This document shows, piece after piece, positions 22,308 through 32,245 of a stretch of 64,000 nucleotides of DNA. The notes under the pieces are model-generated. The model was not told the origin of the DNA. It ran no database searches and saw only the letters and a list, made by a program, of their open reading frames with translations. The stretch's first letter is position 1, and each line of letters begins with the position of its first letter. A program made the position numbers and the translations under genes. Origin of the DNA: Gongronella butleri (Eukaryota > Mucoromycota > Mucoromycetes > Mucorales > Cunninghamellaceae); NCBI GenBank assembly GCA_025201375.1, contig JAIWZP010000006.1, forward strand, positions 248,001 through 312,000. Direction: 5' to 3'.

Positions 22308-23066
22308 ATGACAGGTCTCAACGCCGTCAAGAACAGCTGGAAAGTATTTCGGTTGCCTGCGACATCCAGGGACACTTGCTGGGTGAACAAGCTTGATTTA
22401 CTGAAGTGTCCACAAGAAGATCCTATCAAGATCCTGGTGCTGTATGGCTCGCTGCGGACGAAATCCTATTCTCGGCTGTTGGCGTTTGAATTTGCTCGAC
22501 TCATGGAAAAAATGGGTGCCGACGTCCGTGTGTTCGATCCCACAGGCTTGCCTCTCAAGGACGACGTAAACGACAAGCATGAGAAGGTCGTAGAATTGCG
22601 CCAATTGAGCGAATGGTCCGATGGGCACATTTGGTGCAGCCCTGAACAGCATGGCCAGATCACGGGCGTGTTCAAAACTCAAATCGACTGGATACCTTTG
22701 TCACTCGGAAGCGTGCGACCGACACAAGGACGTACTTTAGCAGTGGCTCAAGTCAATGGCGGCTCTCAAAGCTTCAATGCAGTCAATGCCCTGCGCATTC
22801 TCGGCAGATGGATGCGCATGTTCACGATCCCTAACCAATCTTCCATCCCAAAAGCATGGACAGAATTTGACGAACAGGATCGTTTAAAGCCGTCGTCTTA
22901 CCGTGATCGTGTCGTAGATGTGGCCGAGGAATTGGTGAAGATCACCGTATTGATGCGCCCACACACCAACTATTTGGTCGATCGCTATAGTGAGCGCAAA
23001 GAAACACAGGAGAATGGTCGCTTGCTTTCTCAGGCTGAAAAAACTAAAATAGAGAATAAAAATTGA
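22308..23066 (+). CDS. arsH: ArsH, NADPH-dependent FMN reductase / organoarsenical oxidase
   Basis: An intronless 252-residue flavodoxin-like protein. The ATG at 22308 is the first ATG of the frame and gives the usual length. The FMN phosphate loop is [10 protein letters not shown] (residues 47-56); further ArsH hallmarks are [65 protein letters not shown] and [11 protein letters not shown]. ArsH enzymes oxidise trivalent organoarsenicals and reduce quinones or metals with NADPH. It is divergent from the arsenate reductase, so the pair forms a small arsenic-detoxification locus. Repeats begin right after its stop codon. Confidence 0.95.
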   Translation: MTGLNAVKNSWKVFRLPATSRDTCWVNKLDLLKCPQEDPIKILVLYGSLRTKSYSRLLAFEFARLMEKMGADVRVFDPTGLPLKDDVNDKHEKVVELRQLSEWSDGHIWCSPEQHGQITGVFKTQIDWIPLSLGSVRPTQGRTLAVAQVNGGSQSFNAVNALRILGRWMRMFTIPNQSSIPKAWTEFDEQDRLKPSSYRDRVVDVAEELVKITVLMRPHTNYLVDRYSERKETQENGRLLSQAEKTKIENKN

Positions 23067-23274
23067 TACAGTAGTATGTACAATGCATTTCTCCAGGACT
23101 GAGTCATCAGATCAATGAAAAAAAACTCGACATCGTTGTAATTTTGTCATTTTGTATCATACTGTAGTTTTGTGTTTACTGTATCATCCCCTAAGCATTT
23201 CAGCAAGTGCCTGAGAAATTGTATGATACTGTACAAAGGAAAAAAACCCATCCGCTTGGATTTTGCGCACAACT
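23067..23274 (+). repeat. Repeat fragment related to the 9-10.7 kb array
   Basis: Contains the CAGGACTGAGTCATC box, a region matching 10600-10700, and several TACTGTA palindromes (23065, 23158, 23175, 23225). It abuts R1 copy B. Confidence 0.55.
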
Positions 23275-24440
23275 AAAACGCTTGATCTGTCCGTGTTTCA
23301 ATCTCAGTAGACAGAAATTGACGCGTGCCGACGTGCTACTGTATCATCGTATGGTTTATTTTTATGATATCATTTCAATGCCTTTAGCATCGCGCTACAG
23401 TACACTGCGTAATACTATGATACTGTAAAAACAATCATACGTATTTACCTTTTATTTACTTTACCTTTTATCATAATTAAACACCAAGCAAAGAGCGTGT
23501 TTTTCAGACTTTACCGGCCTCCTGTGCCTCCAGAAATTTTTTTACAGCCTGTTCACCCGCCAATGAAACCTGCGCCACGGGCTAAACTAGAGCCCTGTGT
23601 TCAAGACGGACCCGCCCGATTTTTTTTGGACTCGAAAATGCCAAAAGCCTTCTATTTTTACTATTTTTCAGTCATCTGTTCATCTGCATGGTCAACCCCG
23701 CTCAAAAATACAGTAGCCACAGTGAATTCAGTGCAAATTTTGCAACAAAAAAGCTTAAACCCCTAAAGCGCTACGACCACTTTTGAAAAATTCAGGGGTC
23801 ACATATTTCAATCTCAGAAAAAGCCTAATTTGGAATTTTTCGAACTCCGAGTGATCAATGCATCCCAAACAGGTAACTCCGACAATTTGCTATTGGCAGA
23901 CAAAATGACAGGTCGCCCGACCTTAAGAAAAAAGCTCAAAGAGTGACGCATGAACGGCGATCGACTGAGAAAATTACCTACTTTGGTCAAGATTTTTTGC
24001 AAAAATTTAAAGTTTGACACTTCCAAATAAAGGTGTGTGGATTGCATGGAATTTTTATTTTTTTATTTTTTCGGTTTGCACATTTTTGTGCGCTGAGGAT
24101 GGAGTGGGCAGCAGCCTGGTGAAATGGCCGATGCAAAAAGTTCAAACCCAACCTCGTGCGCTGCGAGTCATCCCATTAGGTACTTTGCTCCGCTGTTTGT
24201 TAGCAAATCTGCAATAAAAATCGGCGGTCGACTAGACCGTTGTCGAGTACATCGCGATCAAAGATTTTGATGAAAAAGTGATTTTCTCTGCGAGTTTTAG
24301 CCATCCATCGATGATCAAACTGGTCTTGTTCGATAGAGATTAAATTCAACAGATGCCTTCGACACGTTAAAAGTGTCATGTGTTTTCCAATCCGTTGCCG
24401 AAAACATCGAGGTTGGATATTTTTGAAATGCTTGAACAAC
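23275..24440 (+). repeat. Dispersed repeat R1, copy B
   Basis: Second copy of the repeat at 5746-6850, same strand. It has extra TACTGTA units (23338, 23397, 23415, 23708) not all shared with copy A. Two segments, 24128-24195 and 24350-24420, match parts of the 52.9 and 53.9 kb region; the second reads AFDTLKVSCVFQSVAENIEV against AFDTSKALCVVQSVAENIEV there, with most base differences in third codon positions. The repeat therefore includes, or captured, a coding sequence. Confidence 0.8.
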
Positions 24441-25579
24441 GGCTTTCACAACTGTCAGGTTGTTCCGCCTGACAAGCTCGCCTACACTCTTTTTTTTTCT
24501 TCAGCAGATGCCTCAGACCCCATTCACTCCTTTCAAGAACCACTTTCTTTTTTGGCAAGCCCGCTCGCCCTTTTCTTTTTTTCTGTTGCCCCGCCGCTGC
24601 GCCATCTCACCGCTGACACTTTGATGACTGGCTCCACTTGGGCAACCCCGACAATAATCCTTTATCTCTATTTCCCTTTATGATAAATAGCTAGTCTTTT
24701 CCCCTTTTTCTCTTTTCCTTTCTCTTTTCTTTACTCTCCTCATGGTGAACACAATTGACCGTCCTTTCTCCTTTTGCCACAAATTAAACCTTTGCTCGAA
24801 TAATCCATCGTTACAGTAACTCATTGTCAGGCCCACGCATCGATTAGGGCCTGGACGCGTAGTGGGCAAAATGGCGTGTAGCCTGCTGCGCCAGCCTTAG
24901 ATCTTTACACGCACTCAATTCATGGCCATATTCAAGATTGAACCAAGTAACAAGATTAGGCTAGTCATAGATGGAATGGGTCCATGGACATGGGGACATT
25001 CCATTCTCAAAACTCAAAAGAAATTGCATATTTAAGACTATTTCACATTCCTGGGCCAGTCCTGTTTCCAACTCATTGTCAACTGGATACATTTTGAATC
25101 GATCTAGCCCCCCTAGAAAAAAAATCATTGGAATGTAGAAACATATATAAGCTAGCCTCGGATCAAAGAAAATACAGTAAAGCCTCATCGGCAACAACAC
25201 ACATTGTCAAAACCCCATATAATTATCATGAACAGCACGCAACCCGGCTTTTTCGAACAAATCCCCCTCGTCCCTGTTGCGCCTCGATCGGCTGGTCCTG
25301 ACACTCATTCGCATCATGGGCCATTTCAAGCGTCGCTCGCAGCACCGTGACGCCTATCTCGGTGGATTCCCAACAATCAAGCAGCAGCAGACCGGACGAG
25401 AGACAAACAGGGAGACTCGACCGTAAGTGACACGACGAAAATTAGTTCAAAAAAGACGCCATACAGCAGCGTAGTAGTACAGTACTGTTGTAGAGCTGTA
25501 AATACCGTACGCTTGGTTTTTTGTTTTCTTGACAAATCATTATTACTGTATACAGTACAGTACTGTAACGACTTGAAGC
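24441..25579. other. Intergenic between R1 copy B and the transposase remnant
   Basis: No gene is seen. TACTGTA/TACAGTA units occur at 24810, 25175, 25468 and, as a long palindromic run, 25542-25568. The region 25250-25430 may hold the decayed 5' part of the transposon but cannot be read. Confidence 0.3.
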
Positions 25580-27220
25580 ATGTCCATTATAATAACAATA
25601 CTACCTGGCTGGGTCTTGTATAGAGTGCCGAATGATGATGCGAACTCCTCCTCCTCCTCCTCCGTGGCAGATGCAGAAGACATGGTTTCGGCGTTCATCG
25701 ATGAAATGGCGTTTCAAGAAGACGATGGACAGATTGAGGCGGCTCTGGCCGTTGAAACCATATCAATCAATCCAGCCAATTCAACGTGGTAGAAGAACGC
25801 GATTGGAAGAAGCAAGAAGATGATGATGGGACAATCATGACGCTCGATGACTATCATAAGAAGAGGCATACAGTACATCATCAAGCGCCCTATTATGTCT
25901 GTGGACAAAAATAAGGCAGCCCCTGGACAAGATGAAGAGATGACCCTGCCTCTTACTCCCAAGAAACGCGGTCAATATCGCAAGCAAGTACACCACGGAG
26001 CAGGTCCTCCAATCGCTCATCCACAAGGTTATTGAGCTACAGTAGGTACACATTTATCATACAGTACAACGGAGAAGAAAAAGCACAAAAAAAGAGAAAA
26101 AAGACTCATGCATGCGATTACTAATTTTCAGGAATGACAGCCAAGCAAGGACGCCGGCTTGGCTGTTGTTGGAATCAATATTCGGACGGCACAGTCGTAC
26201 GTGAAGCATTACAGGGACGATGATGCTGAGGGGCGTTTGCCGATTCCTCGCGCTGGCCATGGGCGTGATGGCAATCGCAAGCTTTTTGAACAACATACGG
26301 TATATACCGCGTTCCTTGTCAATCTTTGGGACAACAACGCGGCCATCACGCTCGCTGAGGCACGCGACGAGCTCAAGAGCCAATTCGACATCACGATCAC
26401 ATTGTCTGGTCTTTGAAAGCATGTCGTCAAGTATTGTTGTCGCGTGATGACTTTAAAGAAGCTCGAGAAGCTGCCGGCCGCGCGAAACTCCGAGCGCATC
26501 AGAGCTGCGTTACGAGAAGGTGATGGCATGGCGCAACCAGCAGCCCGCCCTCGATTACTGTACTGTACAGTACTGTACCTCGCCAATTGCGTCTTCCTTG
26601 AAGAGGCAGGCTTTAATCTGCACCTTCGCTGAGGATTTGGGTGGTCCAAAGTCGGCACGACGCCGGCGAAAGCGGTCGTCCCCACGCAAAAAGGGGTCAA
26701 CATCACGATCATGGGCGCCATCATGTGCGAGCTGGGAGTGGTTGCCCTGCAGCTGCGGAAACCAACCGTGTGCACGCGCGTCAAGGATGGCAAGAAGGTG
26801 AAAGGCGTCATAGGCACAGTGGCACGCGGACAGAGGATTATACTGTAGGGCCTTCATCAACAGGGTGAAGATGGACGTCCTCGACTCCCGCCAAATGAAG
26901 GGGTGCTACCTGGTGATGGACAACGCGCCCATCCACAAATCACCCGTGATCATTGCCGAGTTGTTGGTGAGATCCCGTGGGTACAGGGCGTTGTACTATA
27001 CTTGCCTCCCTGGTCCCCGTTCCTCAATCCAATTGAGGAGCTTTGGTCGAAGGTCAAGGCTGGCGTCCGTCGGCCACAGCTGACGGACAGCGACTCGCTG
27101 ATGATGACGCCTCGTATTTTGGAGTCGACGAGGCGTGTCATGCCTGAGGATTGCTGTGGGTGGATCCGCCATTCAATCTCGTTTTTTGACTGTTGCATCA
27201 AACGAGAAAAAAATCTTTAA
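25580..27220 (+). pseudogene. Decayed Tc1/mariner-type (DDE superfamily) transposase
   Basis: Order of recognisable parts: an acidic N-terminal leader; PLTPKKRGQYRK and YTTEQVLQSLIHKVIE; an intron-like gap; then a helix-turn-helix (VVGINIRTAQSYVKHYRDDD), a winged-helix-type part (RKLFEQHTVYTAFLVNLW... FDITITLSGL), a linker, VFLEEAGFNLHLR, GVNITIMGAMCELG, VMDNAPIHKSPVIIAEL and PPWSPFLNPIEELWSKVK. This is the DDE_3 catalytic order; the spacing from the second Asp to the Glu is about 37 (DD37E-like), uncertain by one because of a frameshift. The first catalytic Asp is Glu here (VFLEEAG). At least four frameshifts, an in-frame stop and TACTGTA insertions (26038, 26059, 26558, 26842) make it inactive. 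Terminal repeats could not be fixed. Confidence 0.8.
26553..26580. repeat. TACTGTA palindrome inside the transposase coding region
   Basis: A run of three overlapping TACTGTA/TACAGTA units interrupts the codons between the ALDY segment and NCVFLEEAGFN. It has no counterpart in the expected protein and changes the frame, so it looks inserted. Confidence 0.55.
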
Positions 27221-27264
27221 AAATAAAAATAAAAAATGGGTGGCTGGATGGGCACAAAAATAAA

Positions 27265-27301
27265 ATTTCGCGGTGATTGAAGCACCATTTCACCGCGAAA
27301 T
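27265..27301. repeat. Perfect 12-bp hairpin downstream of the transposase
   Basis: ATTTCGCGGTGA at 27265-27276 is perfectly repeated in inverse at 27290-27301 around a 13-nt loop. It lies about 70 nt after the transposase stop and could belong to the element's end or act as a terminator-like structure. Confidence 0.6.
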
Positions 27302-27575
27302 GATTTTTTACAGTAATGATATTACTGTATTATGGAAAAGATCCCATTGAATTGCACAAAATTTTTGCATGATTCATCATCATGGCAAATGATGCTGCCT
27401 TCGAAGGTCCAGCGACGATACAATAAAATCGCGATTTTATGATAAACGTGTACGCGAACTTAAAGCGTCCGTATTCGTTTGTCGTGACGGATACAGTAGT
27501 ACTGTAGGAATCCAGTAAAGCGATGGGTTTAGCAGAAATTTATTGCTCAAATATAGTACAAACGGGGGACCAGTT

Positions 27576-29224
27576 TCAATTGTCGTCGTCGTCCAGGACT
27601 TGGTCTGACACGAGTTCAACATTGGTGTCTTCGAGCACGCCGTACACCTTGCTGGGGTCATTGTCGTGTGGCGCTGGTATGAAGTTTTCAGAGTAGGAGA
27701 AGGAGTGGCGCGCCTTGCGGATGGGTCTGAACTTGAGGAACTGACAACATGCGCGTAAAAAAAAGAAAGTGAGCGACCTCAGGCACCATGAGCTGTGTGC
27801 TTGGCTTACCGCGCCTGTTGCACCGAGGTGGCCCTCGTGTCGCAAGAACAAAGCCTTCATGTCGCCATTTGACCAGAATTTGATGGCGTACGAAAGTGTA
27901 TTCATGGTGATAGGATGACCACGGATGAAGCAGCCGCCAAAATAGATGCGAGTGACGTTTTGTTGGCGTGCATTGAGGTAGGCGATCTGGCCAATGTTGT
28001 TGCTGACCATGAACAGCAAGCTCTTGGCAATGTCCGGGGCCTGGAATCCGCCGCGCCGGTCGGGGTGGCCCATTCGGAACACTTTGCCAAAGCTCGACGC
28101 GATTCGCGTCGCCTTGAGGCCCAGCTTGGTATAATCCGCGCCGTAAATATCTCCTACAAGCAAGTCCACGTTGCGATTGTCGCCTTTGATCGACATGTCA
28201 AGCATCTCTACATCATGACAAAAAAAAAGGGGGGCCAATTAGTGACAAACATCGACAAAAAGCATGTAACGCGTGTTCCACCTACCGTCAAAGGATGTCG
28301 CCTCCGTCAGCAGCGACATCAGGCCCCACAGCGTGCCACCGCCCAGCTATACAAAAAAAAAAAAAAAAAAAAAGGCGCAACATCAATATCAATGGCACCA
28401 AAATTGATGGCGCAACTCTTACCGACGTGCCGCTGACACGCGTGTACGTGTCAGGCCCGGTGACTTTGAGGATGCTAACGCCTGAACCAATGTTGACGAG
28501 CTGCGGCGCGTACAAAAAGAAAAAAAAAGAAAAAGAAAAACGCGCATGAGATCCCACGCGCACCATGATTTAGCATCCATTTCGCCTTACCAGGTAAGGA
28601 TAGATGTCTGTGGCTAGCCGTGTTTCGAATTGCATTGGTTCTTGATCCTGTTCATCATAGGTGAACACCTCGTACGGGATTTCCGAGATGAAAAAGTTGA
28701 GACCGGTGATCAGGCAGTCCATTTCGTCCTCCTTTTCGACGAGGACACCAGGCAGGTTGGCGGTGAGCTTGTCGTAGTACAGATGCGCGCCGCCGCCCGT
28801 GGCCTTCAGCACGCGCGGCGGGCGTCGTGGCGGCTGCGCCATGCCGTCGGCGCCAAATGCCTGTTGTTGCTGCTGCTGCTCGTGGTGCTGGGGGGCGTGG
28901 TCGCCTTCCTGCAACAGAGTGGCAATAAAATCGATGCAATCGTCAATCTTTTCCGTCTCGAATTTCTTAAAATGCAGGCGTCCGCCCGTACGGCCTTTTG
29001 TAAAATACACAATCTTGGCAAGCGAGCCGCCAATCTGGATACAAAAAAATCAGGCCATGGGTGAGCTCATATTTTCCCTTGGTTTCTGTAGCCCTGGGCG
29101 GGCGCTTTCTTACGTCGACGGCTATTTGAGATACATATTCTGTCTGGTTTGGCAGGACAATATCTCTTGTCTCGTGGCGTGCATGGTTTGTAGCTTCAGA
29201 GACAGACGCGCCCGTGACATTCAT
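27576..29224 (-). CDS. CAB1: Pantothenate kinase (eukaryotic type II PanK)
   Basis: Six exons (29224-29114, 29034-28591, 28500-28423, 28346-28286, 28207-27810, 27740-27576) give 418 residues. Motifs: the nucleotide-binding start IAVDIGGSLAKIVYF, made across the first intron; NIGSGVSILKV; the GGGTLWGLMSLLT segment; FGGCFIRGHPITMNTLSYAI and LRHEGHLGATGAFL. These are diagnostic of PanK, which phosphorylates pantothenate in the first step of coenzyme A synthesis in the cytosol. A Gln-rich insertion with a pure Gln run (about residues 90-100) interrupts the N-terminal domain. All junctions fit in phase. Confidence 0.93.
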
Positions 29225-29449
29225 TGCATGCAAGAAAGTAAAAAAAAAGGAGAGAAAAAAGAAGACTCGCTGGAAGGAGAGAAAATAAAAAAGATGATCG
29301 GAGAAAAGGGCAGGCAACTCTGCTCTTTTTTTTTTTTTTTTTTGGTCCATACCGACCCCACACGCGTGCGCGCACGCGCGCGTGCCTTTTTCACGCGCCA
29401 TTGGCCTCGAAAATCAAGAGAAATTGGTGTTCAAATGCTCTTTTTTATT
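29225..29449. promoter_or_regulatory. Upstream region of pantothenate kinase with alternating CG/CA tract
   Basis: Between the PanK start and the stop of the next minus-strand gene. It contains a T18 tract (29324-29341) and an alternating purine-pyrimidine tract at about 29358-29384 made of CGCG and GCAC steps that could adopt Z-form DNA. Confidence 0.4.
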
Positions 29450-29875
29450 TTATTCTGTGGTTTCAGAGAGCTTTCTCATCTCCAATTCGTTTTTGGTCTC
29501 CTCGTAATCTTTGCGAAGCTGTTCCAGCAGCACGTCCAAGTCTTGCTCGCCTTTTTTAGAGTCGTCCAGCTGGCCTAGCTCGTCCAATTGCTCCAATTCG
29601 GCAGTTACATGGTGGTCGACATAGATATCAAGCGTCTTTTTTGTCTTTTCCATGAGCTGGATCTTGGACTTTAGGTTTTCCATGTTGGTGTCCATGTTGT
29701 GCGGGTCGTAGGGTATCTTGTTTGCTCGAAAAAGGCGTTCTAGCTGTGGCCGCAGGTGGTCTTGTTTTTGTAGCTCGATCTGGATCTCGTCGCGCAGCAC
29801 GTCATTGTCGTTTTCGATAATGTCGAGGAGCGTGCTGTCTGTGTTGTCTGAGGGGGTGATATTCAGGGGAGGCAT
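29450..29875 (-). CDS. Small coiled-coil protein of unknown function
   Basis: A single-exon frame of 141 residues beginning MPPLNITPSDNTDSTLLDII. After a short N-terminal part it is almost entirely helical and charged, with heptad-like spacing (NDNDVLRDEIQIELQKQDHL, then MENLKSKIQLMEKTKKTLD and EQLRKDYEETKNELEMRKL). Such size and form fit a subunit of a multi-protein complex, for example a kinetochore or prefoldin-like subunit, but I do not recognise a family. The frame is open further upstream without an ATG. It is divergent from the amino-acid transporter gene. Confidence 0.65.
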   Translation of the reverse strand: MPPLNITPSDNTDSTLLDIIENDNDVLRDEIQIELQKQDHLRPQLERLFRANKIPYDPHNMDTNMENLKSKIQLMEKTKKTLDIYVDHHVTAELEQLDELGQLDDSKKGEQDLDVLLEQLRKDYEETKNELEMRKLSETTE

Positions 29876-30206
29876 CAAGGAAATAGGGGGCGGCGCGTCA
29901 GGCAAAAAAAAAAGAAAGAAAAAAAAAAAGACGGGATGAGCCCCACCACCACCTTTTTTTTTTTTGCATTTTTGGGCCAGCTTGCAGAAATTTTGACGGC
30001 GCAAAGTGGACCAATGAAAAGCATCTGTCCTGATTCTACATTGATTTTTCTTTCTTTTCCCACTGTCCGCTTGGATTTTTCACTTGTTTTTCCTTTGCTC
30101 TCTCTTTTTTCTTTCTTTTGCCCTTGTTTTTCTTTCTTTTTTGCTTCCGAGTTGCCTTTTTCTTTCTTTCCCTTTTATATTTGTTTAATAGTCTGAACGA
30201 GAAACC
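29876..30206. promoter_or_regulatory. Divergent promoter region, T/C-rich
   Basis: 331 nt between the divergent coiled-coil gene and the transporter gene, dominated by pyrimidine tracts (30050-30180) leading to the ATG at 30207. Confidence 0.35.
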
Positions 30207-31935
30207 ATGAGTCATGCTGATGTTTATACGCCTGTGGACAGTGTAGACGAGCGGTCCGTGGTGTCTTCTTCAGCCGTTACTTCCAACACGGGCCTGACGA
30301 GCTGGGACGAGGACGACCAGCGGCCGCTGCTTGCTCGTAGTGCGGCGTCATCGCTTTACCAGCAGGTGGACGACGACTGTCCCCCAGAACATCTTGTGCC
30401 CACTGCCACGCCTCTCAGCTGTTCCGTCAACCTAGCCAATACGATTCTCGGCACTGGTATGCTCGCCATGGTAACGAAAAAGGAGGGCTGGCCAGCTGGT
30501 TTGCCTGTTTTATTTTTTTATTTGGGTGTGCCTGCTTTATTGACGATTTTTTTTTATTTTTAGCCTTCCGCGATGGCGTCGGTTGGCCTGTTGCCAGGTA
30601 TACTTGTGATTCTGCTATCAGCTGGTGCTTCCGGATTAGGTCTCTATTTCTTATCAAGTTGCGCTCGTCACACCAATGGCCGCAATGCCTCTTTCTTTGC
30701 CATTTCCAAGCTCACCTGGCCAAATCTCGCGGTCCTCTTTGATCTTGCCATTGCCATCAAGTGTTTTGGCGTCGCCATCAGCTACCTGATCATCATTGGC
30801 GACTTGATGCCCCAGGTAAGAGAGAAAAAAACCAAAAAAAAAGACAAAATGGCTCATTTTTGATCATTTCCGCGGCATTTTTAGGTGGTTGCTGCGTTTA
30901 TCTCGGGGACAGAAGGATCGGCGATTCTCATGGATCGACGCTTTTGGATCACACTGTTCATGGCGACGGCCATTTTGCCCCTCAGCTTTTTGCGCAAGCT
31001 TGATTCACTGAAATACACCAGTGTTGTCGCGCTGATCGCCGTCGTTTACCTCGTTGTCATTGTCATTGAGCACTATGTGTCACCCGACTTTACACCACCC
31101 CCTGACGGGTCTGTCCAGGTCATTGATCTTTCGTACAAGTTCTTTAGCCACCTGCCCGTCTTTGTATTTGCCTTTACATGCCATCAAAATGTATGAAAAC
31201 GCGGGAAAACGACGAGGAAAAAAAAGAAAAAAAAACGCTCATACTCTTCCCCGTCGACCCGTGTAGATCTTTTCGGTGTACAATGAACTCAAGGACAATT
31301 CGCAAGAGGCGATCAACAAGACAATTGCTGTGTCCATTGGTAGCTCTGCGTTCATCTATGAGCTCATTGCGATTCTTGGCTACCTGAGCTTTGGCAGAGA
31401 TGTCAGTGGCAATGTGATTTCCGAGTGTAAGTCGCGCATTGAGTTGTTTGTTGACATTGAAATCGCTCAATGGCTCCTTTTCTTCTTTTTTTTTTAATTT
31501 TTAGATCGACAGAGCTTGTTTGTTGCCGGTGGGCGTCTTGCGATTGTGATTCTCGTGGTGTTTAGCTACCCTCTGCAGGCGCACCCGTGCCGCGCGTCGC
31601 TGGACAAGGTGCTCGCGTGGCGATCACCCGAAGCACGCGGACTCAAAGTGCCGCCATTGCCCTCGCCCTTTAAATATTTTGCCATGACGACCGCCATCCT
31701 TGTGCTTAGCTACTTGGTGGCGATCACCGTGTCCAAGCTGGATCTGGTGCTTGCCTTTGTGGGATCGACTGGATCGACCACCATTTCGTTTATCCTGCCC
31801 GGTATCTTTTACTACAAGATCCACGAAAACGACCCGTGGACCGCCGGCAAAATCACCTCCGCCGTGCTCACCGTCTACGGCATGCTGGTCATGGTGATCT
31901 GCCTCACGTTTAACGTGATGAATCTGCTCAAATAG
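30207..31935 (+). CDS. Vacuolar-type amino-acid transporter (AAAP/AVT, SLC38-like)
   Basis: Five exons (30207-30470, 30564-30815, 30885-31190, 31267-31426, 31505-31935) give 470 residues. A 70-residue acidic cytosolic head precedes the first helix, which has the family signature SVNLANTILGTGMLAMPSAM. About ten to eleven hydrophobic segments follow, including AIKCFGVAISYLIIIGDLMP, VFAFTCHQNIFSVYNELKD and VFSYPLQAHPCRASLD, all typical of the amino-acid/auxin permease family (yeast Avt5/6, animal SLC38). Members export or import neutral and acidic amino acids across the vacuolar membrane. The exact substrate and paralogue cannot be told from sequence alone. Confidence 0.9.
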
Positions 31936-32245
31936 ACATGACCTGATACCCAAATCCTCTTTTTTTTTTTTTTTTGGTTCCTTTTTGCTCCTCCTCAATG
32001 ATAATTTATTTGCTGAAATTCATTGTTCCATTCTGTCTTTTCGTCCTTTTTTTTTTTTTAAAAAAAAAATATACACATTGGGGCTAATTCCTGTTGCTGA
32101 CAACATTTTCGCCCCCCCCTTTTTTTCGTTTTTTTTTCATTGTCCTTGGTTCTTTTAAAATAGCTGGGCCATTTTTTTTCTTTCTCACTCATCACCTCTC
32201 TATCACACTTCTCCAATTGTTTTGTTTTTCTTCTTTAAAACATCC
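31936..32245. other. Intergenic, T/A-rich
   Basis: Tandem 3' flank of the transporter and 5' flank of the Myb-like gene. It contains a T17-type tract near 31960 and a T(n)A(n) tract at 32048-32069. Nothing else is seen. Confidence 0.35.
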
